Positions 19,458 to 28,201 of a DNA stretch of 64,000 bases are shown here, one piece after another. The notes beneath the pieces are model-generated. The model had not been told where the DNA came from. It worked only from the letters and a program-made list of their open reading frames with translations, and did no database searches. Location of the stretch: NCBI GenBank assembly GCA_030345135.1, contig CP128386.1, positions 3,912,667-3,976,666 of the forward strand, given 5' to 3'. Numbering within the stretch: position 1 is the stretch's first letter; every line of letters starts with the position of its first letter. The stretch is from Chitinophagaceae bacterium DXS (GTDB taxonomy: Bacteria > Bacteroidota > Bacteroidia > Chitinophagales > Chitinophagaceae). The position numbers were made by a program, and so were the translations under genes.

Positions 19458-20045
19458 CTATACTATTCCATTTACAAGGCATAAGCCTAGCAAGCTGATG
19501 ATCACACCAAATTCCATTTTCGGGGAAACAGCCTGCAAATCGGCACGCAACAGCTTAACGCCTTCAAAAAGATTATTGTATACGGATCTTTTGCTGAGAC
19601 CTGTGCGCTCTGCGATCTGTTCTGTGGTGAGGCCTTCGAAGAATTTGAGATAAATAACATTGCGGCACCTTGCCGGCAGATTGAAGTAGGCTTTGCGGAT
19701 ATTGGCAATCAACTCGGTGCTGGCCTGGATCTGTTCAATTGTTTCCTGTACAGAAGGGGAAGTCTGAAAATCGGGCAGATCACTGTAATTGATCATTTTT
19801 TGCCTGGATGCACTTCTATGTAAATCTATCAGCTTTCGTTTAAAAGCTACAGAAAGGTAAGCTTGCGGATTGTCGATAGATGCAGGATCCACTTTTTTCT
19901 CCAGCAGGTCCAGGAAAAACTGGTGAATCGCATCTTTCGTTTCTTCCCTGCCATAGCCCAATCGCATGCCAATGTTAGCGAGATGAAGGTGGTAAGTACT
20001 GTACCAGTTATTAACATGCACGGAAATTTCCTGGGCCTCATTCAT
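19458..20045 (-). CDS. ECF-type RNA polymerase sigma factor
   Basis: The 195-residue protein has sigma region 2 (about 25-95, AIHQFFLDLLEKK, FKRKLIDLHRS) and region 4 with a helix-turn-helix (about 130-178, LPARCRNVIYLKFFEGLTTE then SKRSVYNNLFEGVKLL). It is the partner of the FecR protein encoded next and should direct transcription of the susC-susD operon in response to the transported ligand. The last 20 residues are strikingly hydrophobic (FGVIISLLGLCLVNGIV), which could form a membrane tail. The ATG at 20045 gives the normal family length. Confidence 0.9.
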   Translation of the reverse strand: MNEAQEISVHVNNWYSTYHLHLANIGMRLGYGREETKDAIHQFFLDLLEKKVDPASIDNPQAYLSVAFKRKLIDLHRSASRQKMINYSDLPDFQTSPSVQETIEQIQASTELIANIRKAYFNLPARCRNVIYLKFFEGLTTEQIAERTGLSKRSVYNNLFEGVKLLRADLQAVSPKMEFGVIISLLGLCLVNGIV

Positions 20046-20169
20046 GGGAGCAAACGTTCAATAAATTGTCAACTAAATTTGTCTTTTTTGTTACATCGGC
20101 CAAACACAAACGTTTGCATAAGTTTTTTAGTGCATGTTTATCGGCAGTTTAAATCGTTGGCTGGGCCGT

Positions 20170-20271
20170 GAAGAAAAACGTCTAAGTGCACGTCGCCGCG
20201 CCGCAGCTTCTCCGCGCCCGCCGCGTGAAACTCACCTACAGGCTTCTCCGCAACCGCCGCGAGAAATCCAT
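20170..20271. repeat. GC-rich repeat between sigma factor and SGNH hydrolase genes
   Basis: Two imperfect direct repeats of about 37 bp (each with CTTCTCCGC, CCGCCGCG and AAA-TC-C) lie head to tail in an otherwise A+T-rich spacer and end right at the stop of the hydrolase gene. A related fragment is at 10720-10770, sharing CGCCGCGAGAAA. This is non-coding repeat DNA. Confidence 0.5.
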
Positions 20272-21114
20272 CTACTTATTCGAAGCAACACCCAGCTTCT
20301 TAAAAGCCTTAATCACTTTTTCAGCGATAATTTCATTGCCCTTATCAGATGGATGCAATCCATCATAGGTAACGTTTATTGCCGCCGGCGGATAAGGATA
20401 TTCGTCAGTTGCGGGATTAAAAGGTATTTTGGTGGATTCGGGATAAGTGTAGTTTACATAGTTGCCTGTCTTCGGATCTTTCAGACGCTTAAAATTGACG
20501 AGCCGTGTGATATCAAGCTTCTTATCATGGTAAAGATCAACAACAGGAATGTGTTCTGCTTTTCCGATGGCAATCACAGCTGCTGCAAATGATTCCAGCG
20601 ATTGACCATTCTTGTCTTTATAAGAACCATACGCATTGTTGGTGGCATCGGCCAAATACACAAAATCGTTGCGCTGCATAGGTGTGATCAAGACTATCTT
20701 GGCTTGCGGATTTAACTGGCGAATCTTATCAATAATAATTTTGAATGAGCCATATGCAGTATTCGTACCTGTACCGTTTTTGTAATCATCCATACTGCCG
20801 ACAGGACGCCCTCCCCACCAGTCATTCGTGCCCAGGAATACAGAATAAACATCAGCTTTTACCAGACCGAGCTCTTCGATATGTGTAGCGATGTCAGTTG
20901 ACTTCCAACCATTGTGCCCCTGGTTGATATAATGTACATCGGGCATGCCCGCAGTAACGCGACTTAAGTATCCTCTGGTTACACGATTGCCGGTTTCATC
21001 AGCATGATCATTCAGGTAAGTGATGGAGTCGCCGATGGCTACCCAAACTGTTTCTTTTTGTTTGAAGGAATAAAGTGCAATCAGCGTGACTATAAACAAC
21101 AAGTATTTTTTCAT
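20272..21114 (-). CDS. Secreted SGNH/GDSL-family hydrolase
   Basis: This 280-residue esterase-like protein has the SGNH blocks: GDS with the nucleophile Ser30, a conserved Gly/Asn region NQGHNGW (64-70), GTND (95-98), and near the C-terminus YDGLHPSDKG carrying the catalytic Asp and His. A hydrophobic N-terminus (MKKYLLFIVTLIALYSF) directs export. I start at the ATG at 21114; the longer frame begins with TTG and adds residues before the signal. SGNH enzymes commonly deacetylate or de-esterify plant polysaccharides, which would fit the glycan-oriented neighbourhood, but the substrate is not visible. Confidence 0.85.
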   Translation of the reverse strand: MKKYLLFIVTLIALYSFKQKETVWVAIGDSITYLNDHADETGNRVTRGYLSRVTAGMPDVHYINQGHNGWKSTDIATHIEELGLVKADVYSVFLGTNDWWGGRPVGSMDDYKNGTGTNTAYGSFKIIIDKIRQLNPQAKIVLITPMQRNDFVYLADATNNAYGSYKDKNGQSLESFAAAVIAIGKAEHIPVVDLYHDKKLDITRLVNFKRLKDPKTGNYVNYTYPESTKIPFNPATDEYPYPPAAINVTYDGLHPSDKGNEIIAEKVIKAFKKLGVASNK

Positions 21115-21219
21115 GGCTTCAATCTGTAGTGTTAGATTTCGAATGTACAAAAATTAGAACTCTGAAACCCGGTAAAAAAGACTGCTTTTCCCGTGGCTGA
21201 ATTCTTTGCTTCTTTCTTT

Positions 21220-21380
21220 AATTTCTGTGCTTCAGTGCATCAGTGGCAATAACAGTTTCTTGTGCCTTGCGGCACTGGCTAACCATATTTTTTACCACAG
21301 AGGGAAAGGAGTTTTTTCACGGAGTAGCACTGTTTTTTTTGCCACAGAGGCACTGAAGCACAGAGGCAAGCAAGGCAACT
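21220..21380. repeat. CACAGAG-type palindromic intergenic element, copy 1
   Basis: CTGTGCTTCAGTGC near the left end is matched by GCACTGAAGCACAG near the right end, with several CACAGAGG motifs between. Related elements lie at 28790-28870, 30774-30955 and 32507-32612. There is no coding capacity; this is a dispersed, possibly MITE-like, repeat family. Confidence 0.6.
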
Positions 21381-21406
21381 CTTGTAGTTTTTTTGTTGCA
21401 GAAAGA

Positions 21407-23053
21407 TTATTGATCAGCAAGCTTCAACTCAATGCTTCCACCTTGTGGTTTGATGCGATACAAGCCTCCATTTGTCGATTTCTCAATACTGCCTTGCATT
21501 GCAGTTAACTTGTATGCGTGACCATCAAATTGATAATTGGCGCTTTTATCGCTGATGTTTTGCAACGGCGTCTTTGCATCTGGTGCAACATACAGATCTA
21601 AAAACCAGTCAGCAGTTTTGCCCTTTCCAGTGATCGTCATTTTATTTTCTTTCAAATCTATTTCAAACGAGCCATCACCTGCGGGCCATGAAACATGTGC
21701 CGTTGTGTTGTCTGTATTGGTAAACGCAGGATCGCCGCCATGAACGGCCACTTCCTTGCCATTCTCATTCATCATTAAGCGAAAGCCTTCAAGGTTGTTT
21801 GCTTTACCCCATTGAAAACCATCCACAACAGGCAACGTATAGAAGAAGCTTTGATTAACTTTTGTTACTGCGTTCAGGTATTTATCAGGAACTGTTTCAT
21901 TGAACAGGTGAATATCTGCAATGCGCAGGTTGCCATTCTTCCAAAGCATATTCAGGCGATAGAACCTGCTGTTATACCAGATCGTTTTTTGGTCGCTATC
22001 ACCCAGATCTTTGGTCACGGTAAAAGTAGTTGCAGGCGTTACCTTGTAGGTGTTACTAAACCATCGGCCAGACTCACTCATCGTCTCCACACGCACTTTA
22101 CCTTCCTGCTTCATCCGCGCAATAATCGGCATCTGCATCTCCAGTCCCTTTTGCATGCCGGCCCATGTAAAAGAATTTTCCTGGCCAGCCTGTGTATAGT
22201 TAAAGCCCAGTGCCGGATCTGTAGAGAAAACCTGGAAGAACCAGTTGATCCATTGTTCATTACCGCCCCCATGCTTGTACACCGGCTCCAGCGTGGTTAC
22301 CTTTCTGCCATCTGCATATTGCCTGATCGGATCGCTGCCCAGCATTCTGAATACCGGCACCGGCAACTGCTTTTCCACATGTTGCGCGGGCATGTATGCA
22401 TTAACGCGGCTGGGGTAGTATGCCTGGTTCCAATAGCCGCCCCAAAGCGTAAAGCCATCTGTACCCACCTGGTCCTTACAGTTTGCAGAGGCAACAATTT
22501 TATACTTGTCATACATGTAATTGAGCGAGTGCGCATCAATAACCCAGGATGCTACGGACTTTGGATAGTAACCGAAGATCTTCTTGAAATCTGCGAAATA
22601 CACATCAATGATCTTTTCGCGCTCTGCAGGTGTATAGCCCACAGAAAAACCAACATCCGAGTGCCAGTCCCACGCAAACTCACCTCTCCATTTAATACCG
22701 GCTTTTTCAATCAACGGTTGTGGAAGCTCCCACCAGGCGCCGATCTCAAATTTATCTTTCGGAAGGCTTTTTAGCAGTTGTTGATAATGGCTGTCGATTA
22801 ATGCATCATATTGTAATAGAAAAGTACCACCAAGCTGGTATTTGTTCATAAGTTCTATTTGCTTAACAACTGTTTGGTACAATACATCTTTGGTGATGGC
22901 TGAATCACGAGGTTCTATTTGGCGAATGAAATTGACGATGTTGATGATGCGAGGTGAAGGAGATGCATTGCTGGTGTTTGATTGGGCATGAAGTGAGATT
23001 GTTCCTATGAACAAGGAAAAAAGAACTACGGCAAGCAGACGATGTAAGACCAT
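21407..23053 (-). CDS. Unrecognised secreted protein, possible carbohydrate-active enzyme
   Basis: The 548-residue protein has a signal peptide (about 1-24, ending SLHAQ). Its N-terminal 300 residues look like an alpha/beta barrel rich in buried acidic and aromatic residues (FAWDWHSDVGF, SWVIDAHSLNYMYDKY, FEIGAWWELPQP), reminiscent of polysaccharide-deacetylase or GH57-type folds. The C-terminal 200 residues look beta-rich. I do not recognise a named family or a confirmed catalytic motif. It shares strand and neighbourhood with the SGNH hydrolase, and a CACAGAG repeat lies between them. A role in extracellular glycan processing is inference. Confidence 0.6.
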   Translation of the reverse strand: MVLHRLLAVVLFSLFIGTISLHAQSNTSNASPSPRIINIVNFIRQIEPRDSAITKDVLYQTVVKQIELMNKYQLGGTFLLQYDALIDSHYQQLLKSLPKDKFEIGAWWELPQPLIEKAGIKWRGEFAWDWHSDVGFSVGYTPAEREKIIDVYFADFKKIFGYYPKSVASWVIDAHSLNYMYDKYKIVASANCKDQVGTDGFTLWGGYWNQAYYPSRVNAYMPAQHVEKQLPVPVFRMLGSDPIRQYADGRKVTTLEPVYKHGGGNEQWINWFFQVFSTDPALGFNYTQAGQENSFTWAGMQKGLEMQMPIIARMKQEGKVRVETMSESGRWFSNTYKVTPATTFTVTKDLGDSDQKTIWYNSRFYRLNMLWKNGNLRIADIHLFNETVPDKYLNAVTKVNQSFFYTLPVVDGFQWGKANNLEGFRLMMNENGKEVAVHGGDPAFTNTDNTTAHVSWPAGDGSFEIDLKENKMTITGKGKTADWFLDLYVAPDAKTPLQNISDKSANYQFDGHAYKLTAMQGSIEKSTNGGLYRIKPQGGSIELKLADQ

Positions 23054-23761
23054 GATAGAATGTGGTTAAAAGTTTGAGGGATAAAAATAGTGGGTTGTGG
23101 GGAATAAATCGTGAAGGGTGAACTTTTTAAAAAGAAGGCAAAGAAAATTCTTTTTCAATTTGCTTGCATTTTTCACAAAACCAAAATATTTTAGTAGTAA
23201 ACTTTTTTGATCCAAACCTGGTAGAAGCTAGCCTTTACCCGAAAGAGTGTCAAAATGAATCTTAGACCTTCTCCTATCAGATGTTGCAATTCGGATTTTG
23301 TTTGCTGTTTCATATCATCAGCAGCAGTACTAAGTATGCCCTAAGAATGGCTTATAGCCTTTGTGAAAATTTGTCGGCCGATCTACAAACTATAATGCAT
23401 TCTTTAAAGTAAAAATTGAAGATGCCAGATGTATTTGACAAACTAGCAACACATTTCTTTAGGCCTTCGATTAGATATCATATTGAAGTTTATTGCTTGG
23501 AAAAACTGCCGCAAGTTGCAAATTTGAATCGATTTAGCCTGCTTATGGGTTATAGTCAAATTTTAGGACAACAGACAATAACAGAGCTATGTCGAAAATA
23601 TCTAAGTTTTCGAAGCCATTTCTTCAACAGATGGAAACTTGGCGTTACAGAACCTTATTGAGATATACTGTCCCTATAACTAATGATTAGGGCCGTTGTA
23701 TGTTTTTCGAACTACGCGATTAGGTTTAAATTTTCTTGATAATGTTAAATAATACATACCC
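23054..23761. other. Intergenic region with no convincing gene
   Basis: About 700 bp between divergent genes. A 79-codon plus-strand frame from an ATG at 23422 to 23661 (MPDVFDKLATHFFRPSIRYH at its start) resembles no family I know and is only weakly credible. No repeat copy or hairpin stands out. Promoters for both flanking genes should lie here. Confidence 0.4.
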
Positions 23762-25402
23762 ATGCTTAAAGTTAATTCATCATTCATTGCTTATGTTCTG
23801 AAAACAGCACTTATATTGATACCATTCACCTACTCATCATTGATTCAAGCCCAATCCCAGACACCTATAGTGCATTATGAAACCTATGACTATCTAAATG
23901 ATGCAGACAAGGTGTCATTAAAAAAGGAGAAGTTCGACTCTCGTGTAGGCCTGAAGATCATCAATGTAAATAAAAAGTTAGTAGACATTAATAAGGATAT
24001 TAATAAGACATCATTTAATGAAGAAACACCTGCACTCTTCGAAACCTTTGCAAAATCCACTGCACCTGCACCTGCAGCTGGTGGTAACGGCCTAGCGCCT
24101 GCGGCCCTTGCCGTTTTTAATAACAACGATATCTTACAGTCTAATATACCAGAACCATTACGTACAAAAATATCGTCATTTCAGCAAGACTATACTCGAC
24201 TTGGCACGACGCTAATACAAAACGATGGTCTATTAAAAAAGTTTGGAGAAGAATACACGCATGGCAAAGCGATACTGCAATATCACAGCGACCTTATTTC
24301 CTTGCAGAACATATGCAACCGCGCGTTCAACGACATACTTAACGATGTTAACAACCTAACTTTGCAAACGTTCACTAATGCAGCGTTGGTACCTATACCA
24401 GCCGACAAAGCACTACTTTTAATTGGCTCAAATTATACTCAAAACCGAGGCATTGTGAATCGCTATATTACTAAGACCATAGACAATGCTAAATCCTTTT
24501 ATGACCAAATCAACGCAGCATTTTTACCAAGTAATCTTGATAAACTGTCTATTGAAGAGAAAGCTTTGAAGGACACTTTGAATTCGATAGAAACGTCGCT
24601 TAAGCGAATTAAAAATCCAAATACGCAAACACGAAACCTAATTGATGCAGCACACAGGACTAAATTATCCAACGATTTAGGTAACTCATTAAAAGACTTG
24701 GAAGAACTCTTTGACAAAGCAGACATCAACAAATTGTATAAAGACTTGGAAGCGCTTGGCTCTGCAGGTCGAACCGCTTTATTTGACACATATGATTGGT
24801 TCAATGTCAGCAACTATACTTACTATGTGTCCCCACAAACAATTGACAAAGACCTAACAGTAATTTCTGTGGCAATTGAACCCAAAGAAAATGTACCATG
24901 CGGCCCACTGGCCAAATCGTTCGAACTGCGGGTGCGTGCTAAAGGAGGAATCAAGATTGATTTCAGTACCGGCCTGTTTGCAAATTTTGGCGGCAACAAT
25001 TTCCTTGATCAAACCTACCGATACGATTCTGTAAGTGGACAACCGGACAAAAACGTTATTGTCCAAAACAAAACAAAGAATATTATCTTTCCCTCTGTAG
25101 GCGCGCTGATGCACATATACAAAAGAAATGGTAAGGATGCCCATTTCTCTGGCACTTTCGGTATCAGCACGAAAGATTTGGAAACGATAAATTATCACTT
25201 GGGGGGCTCGCTAATCTTCGGCTATTCACAAAGATTTATTTTATCGGCGGGTGCGACACTTACCAAAGCTACTCTTATCAGTGATAGCTATGAAGTAGGC
25301 CAAGTGGTGAATAAACCAACTGAAGGGGCTGTAGTACCTACCGATACCTTTAACAGACTGGGATTTTTCGTTGCTTTCTCGTATAATTTAACTGCTAAAT
25401 AG
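23762..25402 (+). CDS. Unrecognised exported protein, helical N-terminal part and beta-rich C-terminus
   Basis: This 546-residue protein has a signal peptide (about 1-31, ending LIQAQ). Residues about 40-345 are mainly helical and Asn/Lys/Asp-rich, with a small Ala/Pro-rich linker (APAPAAGGNG) near residue 103. From about 380 the pattern becomes alternating hydrophobic strands (IDFSTGLFANFGG, HLGGSLIFGYSQRFILSAGA) ending in FFVAFSYNLTAK, as in small outer-membrane beta-barrels. I do not recognise the family. The HExxH peptidase gene starts 8 bp after its stop, so the two are co-transcribed and probably act together at the envelope. Confidence 0.6.
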   Translation: MLKVNSSFIAYVLKTALILIPFTYSSLIQAQSQTPIVHYETYDYLNDADKVSLKKEKFDSRVGLKIINVNKKLVDINKDINKTSFNEETPALFETFAKSTAPAPAAGGNGLAPAALAVFNNNDILQSNIPEPLRTKISSFQQDYTRLGTTLIQNDGLLKKFGEEYTHGKAILQYHSDLISLQNICNRAFNDILNDVNNLTLQTFTNAALVPIPADKALLLIGSNYTQNRGIVNRYITKTIDNAKSFYDQINAAFLPSNLDKLSIEEKALKDTLNSIETSLKRIKNPNTQTRNLIDAAHRTKLSNDLGNSLKDLEELFDKADINKLYKDLEALGSAGRTALFDTYDWFNVSNYTYYVSPQTIDKDLTVISVAIEPKENVPCGPLAKSFELRVRAKGGIKIDFSTGLFANFGGNNFLDQTYRYDSVSGQPDKNVIVQNKTKNIIFPSVGALMHIYKRNGKDAHFSGTFGISTKDLETINYHLGGSLIFGYSQRFILSAGATLTKATLISDSYEVGQVVNKPTEGAVVPTDTFNRLGFFVAFSYNLTAK

Positions 25403-25410
25403 CAAGTATT

Positions 25411-26508
25411 ATGTATAAATCTAGCAGAATCGTGCCGCTTTGGATTCTCCTTGGGTTCCTGTATCCAAAATCACTAATAGCTCAACCAAGCACGGATAGT
25501 TTGGTTACTCTTTGTCTTGCCCAGTGCAGCAATAGCACAAATAATGTCGTTGCTAATTGTTTTCAATCAACCACTTCATTGGTCCGAACATCTCCAATTC
25601 GGGAATATGATGCAAACCCGTATGCAGAATTTGACTTAGTGATCGCAACCCTTAAGAAAGACATCAATAATCCCTATCCTCTTACTTATACTTTCCGCTC
25701 TTGCGAGCAGGTTTGTAATGCAGCCTCGGTCATGATAGATACCAGCCGCTTTATTTTTTACAACCAATTTTTTCTAAATAACCTACATTCTACTTCTGCA
25801 GAACTTAAATGGATTGTACGCTGTATCATAGCGCATGAAATTGGGCACCACATTCTTGAGCATACTCTTCCTGGTTCCGGAAATTTGTATCCCGAACAAA
25901 GAAGGAAGCAGGAATTATTGGCTGATTATTTCAGCGCGTTTGTAATCAAACAATTTCCAGGTTCTACACTTAATAATGCATTAGCTGGCATCAATGCCCT
26001 CGACCCATCGCAATATATACCCCAAAACGATCTACAGGAGACGAGTGCAGAATACCCAACGTTGGCCAACCGTAGAAAAGCTATTATTGAGGGATTTACG
26101 CAGGATTCTACTAACCCATTGCGGATTGCAATGTTCAAGAAACTGGATAGCATAGGTGTGCGTAACCTGCAAAGGCTTGGAAGCACGATCATCTTGCGTG
26201 AGATTGACAAACAAATTTCCTTTAATAACATCAAGGAAGCACGGGAAAAACTAGCTCAGTTGGAAAAGCAAAAATCTTTGAGTCCCGCGGAAAAAACCGC
26301 TATAGGCAATCTAAAATCGCAGATAGATAAACTTAACAACCGGCCAGGCCAATCTTCCATTGATAATATACAGTTGAACGAAACGGATATTGAAAACCTC
26401 AAAAATCTATACGATAATATAAAAAATAGCACACAACAGGATGATAAAAAGAAAGCTGAAAGTCTGAAGAAAACAATCCAGGAACTAGAAAAAAAGAAGC
26501 AGGAATGA
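25411..26508 (+). CDS. Exported M48-like zinc metallopeptidase with coiled-coil tail
   Basis: The 365-residue protein has a signal peptide (about 1-25, ending LIAQ) and a zinc-peptidase core: HEIGH at 142-146 and ELLAD at 168-172, matching the HExxH...ExxAD arrangement of M48-type enzymes in which the second Glu is the third zinc ligand. Several cysteines (35, 39, 50, 98, 102, 138) could form disulphides. From about residue 265 the chain is a charged coiled coil ending in KKKQE. The catalytic residues are present, so it should be active. It is the second gene of the cassette begun at 23762; its substrate is unknown. Confidence 0.75.
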   Translation: MYKSSRIVPLWILLGFLYPKSLIAQPSTDSLVTLCLAQCSNSTNNVVANCFQSTTSLVRTSPIREYDANPYAEFDLVIATLKKDINNPYPLTYTFRSCEQVCNAASVMIDTSRFIFYNQFFLNNLHSTSAELKWIVRCIIAHEIGHHILEHTLPGSGNLYPEQRRKQELLADYFSAFVIKQFPGSTLNNALAGINALDPSQYIPQNDLQETSAEYPTLANRRKAIIEGFTQDSTNPLRIAMFKKLDSIGVRNLQRLGSTIILREIDKQISFNNIKEAREKLAQLEKQKSLSPAEKTAIGNLKSQIDKLNNRPGQSSIDNIQLNETDIENLKNLYDNIKNSTQQDDKKKAESLKKTIQELEKKKQE

Positions 26509-26754
26509 AGACTGTGACTTTGGCGAAGAAATCCTATCATGTTTGAAATGACAAAAGCCCTCTCTGCTCCAAATATTAGAATAGTCATGCAATACCCCAA
26601 GTATGCAGGGAGGTTCATGCGCGAGGCATACTTGTGCGAAGTAAAATAAGCGTTTAATCTTAGGCACAAGTACGCCCACGCCTAGATGCCACTATATAAA
26701 ATTGCGCCAGGAATGTGAATGGCTTTTATTTAGAATGTTAATAAAATCCTTAGT

Positions 26755-27168
26755 ATGTATCGAATTAATGTGTTAACAATTTGGTTAAAAAAACAAATTA
26801 AAAAAGAGCAAGACAGTTCTTACAAAGCGATCTATTCTATAATATTAGGATTAGCTGTTGGGCTATTTGCCGGATTTCTATCACAAGATGTTGCTTTCAG
26901 CTCTGTCATCACTAAAATTGGCGGATTGGGAATTTCAATAACTACAATTGTCAGTGTTTTTTACTATTTGCATAAATATGATGAAATAGAAACGAGAAAA
27001 AGTGATTTTCTAACACATATTAGTGACGTAATAGACAACCAAGAGGATGCAGAAAACCATGAAGACAAAGCTTTATATCTTTCCGAAATTAAGCCTGAGA
27101 TTTTGCAAGACATTATTATAGACATTTTAAAAAATAAAATCACCGAAACTACGTCATCGCCTCAATGA
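26755..27168 (+). CDS. Small membrane protein with two transmembrane helices, unknown function
   Basis: The 137-residue protein has two membrane helices at about 24-46 (YSIILGLAVGLFAGFLS) and 50-70 (VITKIGGLGISITTIVSVFY), a basic N-terminus and an acidic C-terminal cytoplasmic tail (ENHEDKALYLSEIKPEILQD). No family is recognised. The next gene begins 7 bp after its stop, so the two form a pair. This stretch is visibly richer in A+T than the surrounding genes, which suggests a separate origin. It lies 246 bp after the peptidase gene, so membership of the same transcript is uncertain. Confidence 0.55.
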   Translation: MYRINVLTIWLKKQIKKEQDSSYKAIYSIILGLAVGLFAGFLSQDVAFSSVITKIGGLGISITTIVSVFYYLHKYDEIETRKSDFLTHISDVIDNQEDAENHEDKALYLSEIKPEILQDIIIDILKNKITETTSSPQ

Positions 27169-27175
27169 AAAGAAA

Positions 27176-27994
27176 ATGGAAAAAAAAACGGTTAAATTGC
27201 TATTACTGCTGACAGCGTCTGCTGCAATTTCTTTTATTTTTTATTTACAAGGGGCTAAATTAGAACTGAAAGAAGCTGACATTTCTAAAGCCAAAACAGA
27301 TAGCTTTAGAATTGCTCTTAATTATAAAGATTCACTAATTCATTTTCTTAGAGATAGTTTTCATTCAAATAAAAATACTGCCAGTGCAACTACACCTCAA
27401 AATCCACCAGTCATTATAAATAATATTCCTTCACAACAGCCGGGGAATAAATCTCAAATTCCTATTGCGTTTTATGATAGTATTGCAGGCTTGACTGAAT
27501 CAATTGGCAAATATCTATCCAGTTTACCTTCCCCGAATATCAGCCGCGTTTTACCGACAAAAAATATTGACACATTGTGGTTACTAAAGCTAAAAAAGAT
27601 TTATAACGACAGTTTAAATACAAAGCTAAATGTGCTCTGCAACAATGCTATTGGTATCGCATTAACACGTTCACGTAAAGACACATCACAAACATTAGGT
27701 ATAATTAAATCTCTGGTCACCGAAATTAATAATGATCTTATAAAAAATGAACATTTTATAAGTGACGCAACAAATATTGTCATAGATGAAAATAAATCAA
27801 TAACAGACAAAACAAATAGTAATACAATTTCAATTTTTTACAAAATTTATATGGACGACCCTCTACGTCAAAAGCTTGAAAGTCTAAATCAATTTTTGCT
27901 AATTACGGACTCAAGAATCGATATTACATCTTTGATTGTCAAATTAAAAGACCTTTGCTCAATTAAAAACGGATACTATACTTACTTCAAATAG
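27176..27994 (+). CDS. Membrane-anchored extracytoplasmic protein, unknown function
   Basis: The 272-residue protein has one N-terminal membrane anchor (about 6-24, VKLLLLLTASAAISFIFYL) followed by a Ser/Asn-rich linker with a proline patch and a predominantly helical domain. No catalytic motif or known family is visible. It is tightly linked to the two-helix protein upstream (7-bp gap), and both are A+T-rich. A structural or sensing role at the inner membrane is a guess. Rightwards, the gene is followed by fragments of other genes. Confidence 0.5.
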   Translation: MEKKTVKLLLLLTASAAISFIFYLQGAKLELKEADISKAKTDSFRIALNYKDSLIHFLRDSFHSNKNTASATTPQNPPVIINNIPSQQPGNKSQIPIAFYDSIAGLTESIGKYLSSLPSPNISRVLPTKNIDTLWLLKLKKIYNDSLNTKLNVLCNNAIGIALTRSRKDTSQTLGIIKSLVTEINNDLIKNEHFISDATNIVIDENKSITDKTNSNTISIFYKIYMDDPLRQKLESLNQFLLITDSRIDITSLIVKLKDLCSIKNGYYTYFK

Positions 27995-28081
27995 ACTACC
28001 TACAACTGCAGGACTGGACGGAAAGCAATTGAGTTTCACAAAATCTAAATCTTATATTTGTCCCCACACATTCTTACAACT

Positions 28082-28162
28082 ATGGCGGAACATACCACAC
28101 ACCTCGGAGAAAAAATAAAGCATTTGCGCGAAATGCTCGGTGCGACCGTAAAGGCAATTTGA
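28082..28162 (+). pseudogene. Remnant of an XRE-type helix-turn-helix regulator
   Basis: The frame MAEHTTHLGEKIKHLREMLG continues for six more codons and then stops. LGEKIKHLREMLG is the first helix of XRE/Cro-type regulators, where about 50 more residues of DNA-binding domain would normally follow. The domain is therefore cut off within its first helix. What follows is unrelated, so this looks like a deletion or recombination scar. Confidence 0.45.
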
Positions 28163-28201
28163 TAAATATTCTTTAGCAAGAATCAGGTCAGATCCACAGC
28201 T

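Noticed and set aside
21812-22774. 320-codon plus-strand frame
   Set aside because: It lies antisense to the signal-peptide-bearing 21407-23053 gene and its His/Cys/Arg-rich translation looks like a frame shadow.
26256-26679. Minus-strand frames over the end of the peptidase gene
   Set aside because: They overlap the coding coiled-coil region antisense and are Ser/Phe/Leu-rich, as expected for the complement of Lys/Glu-rich codons.
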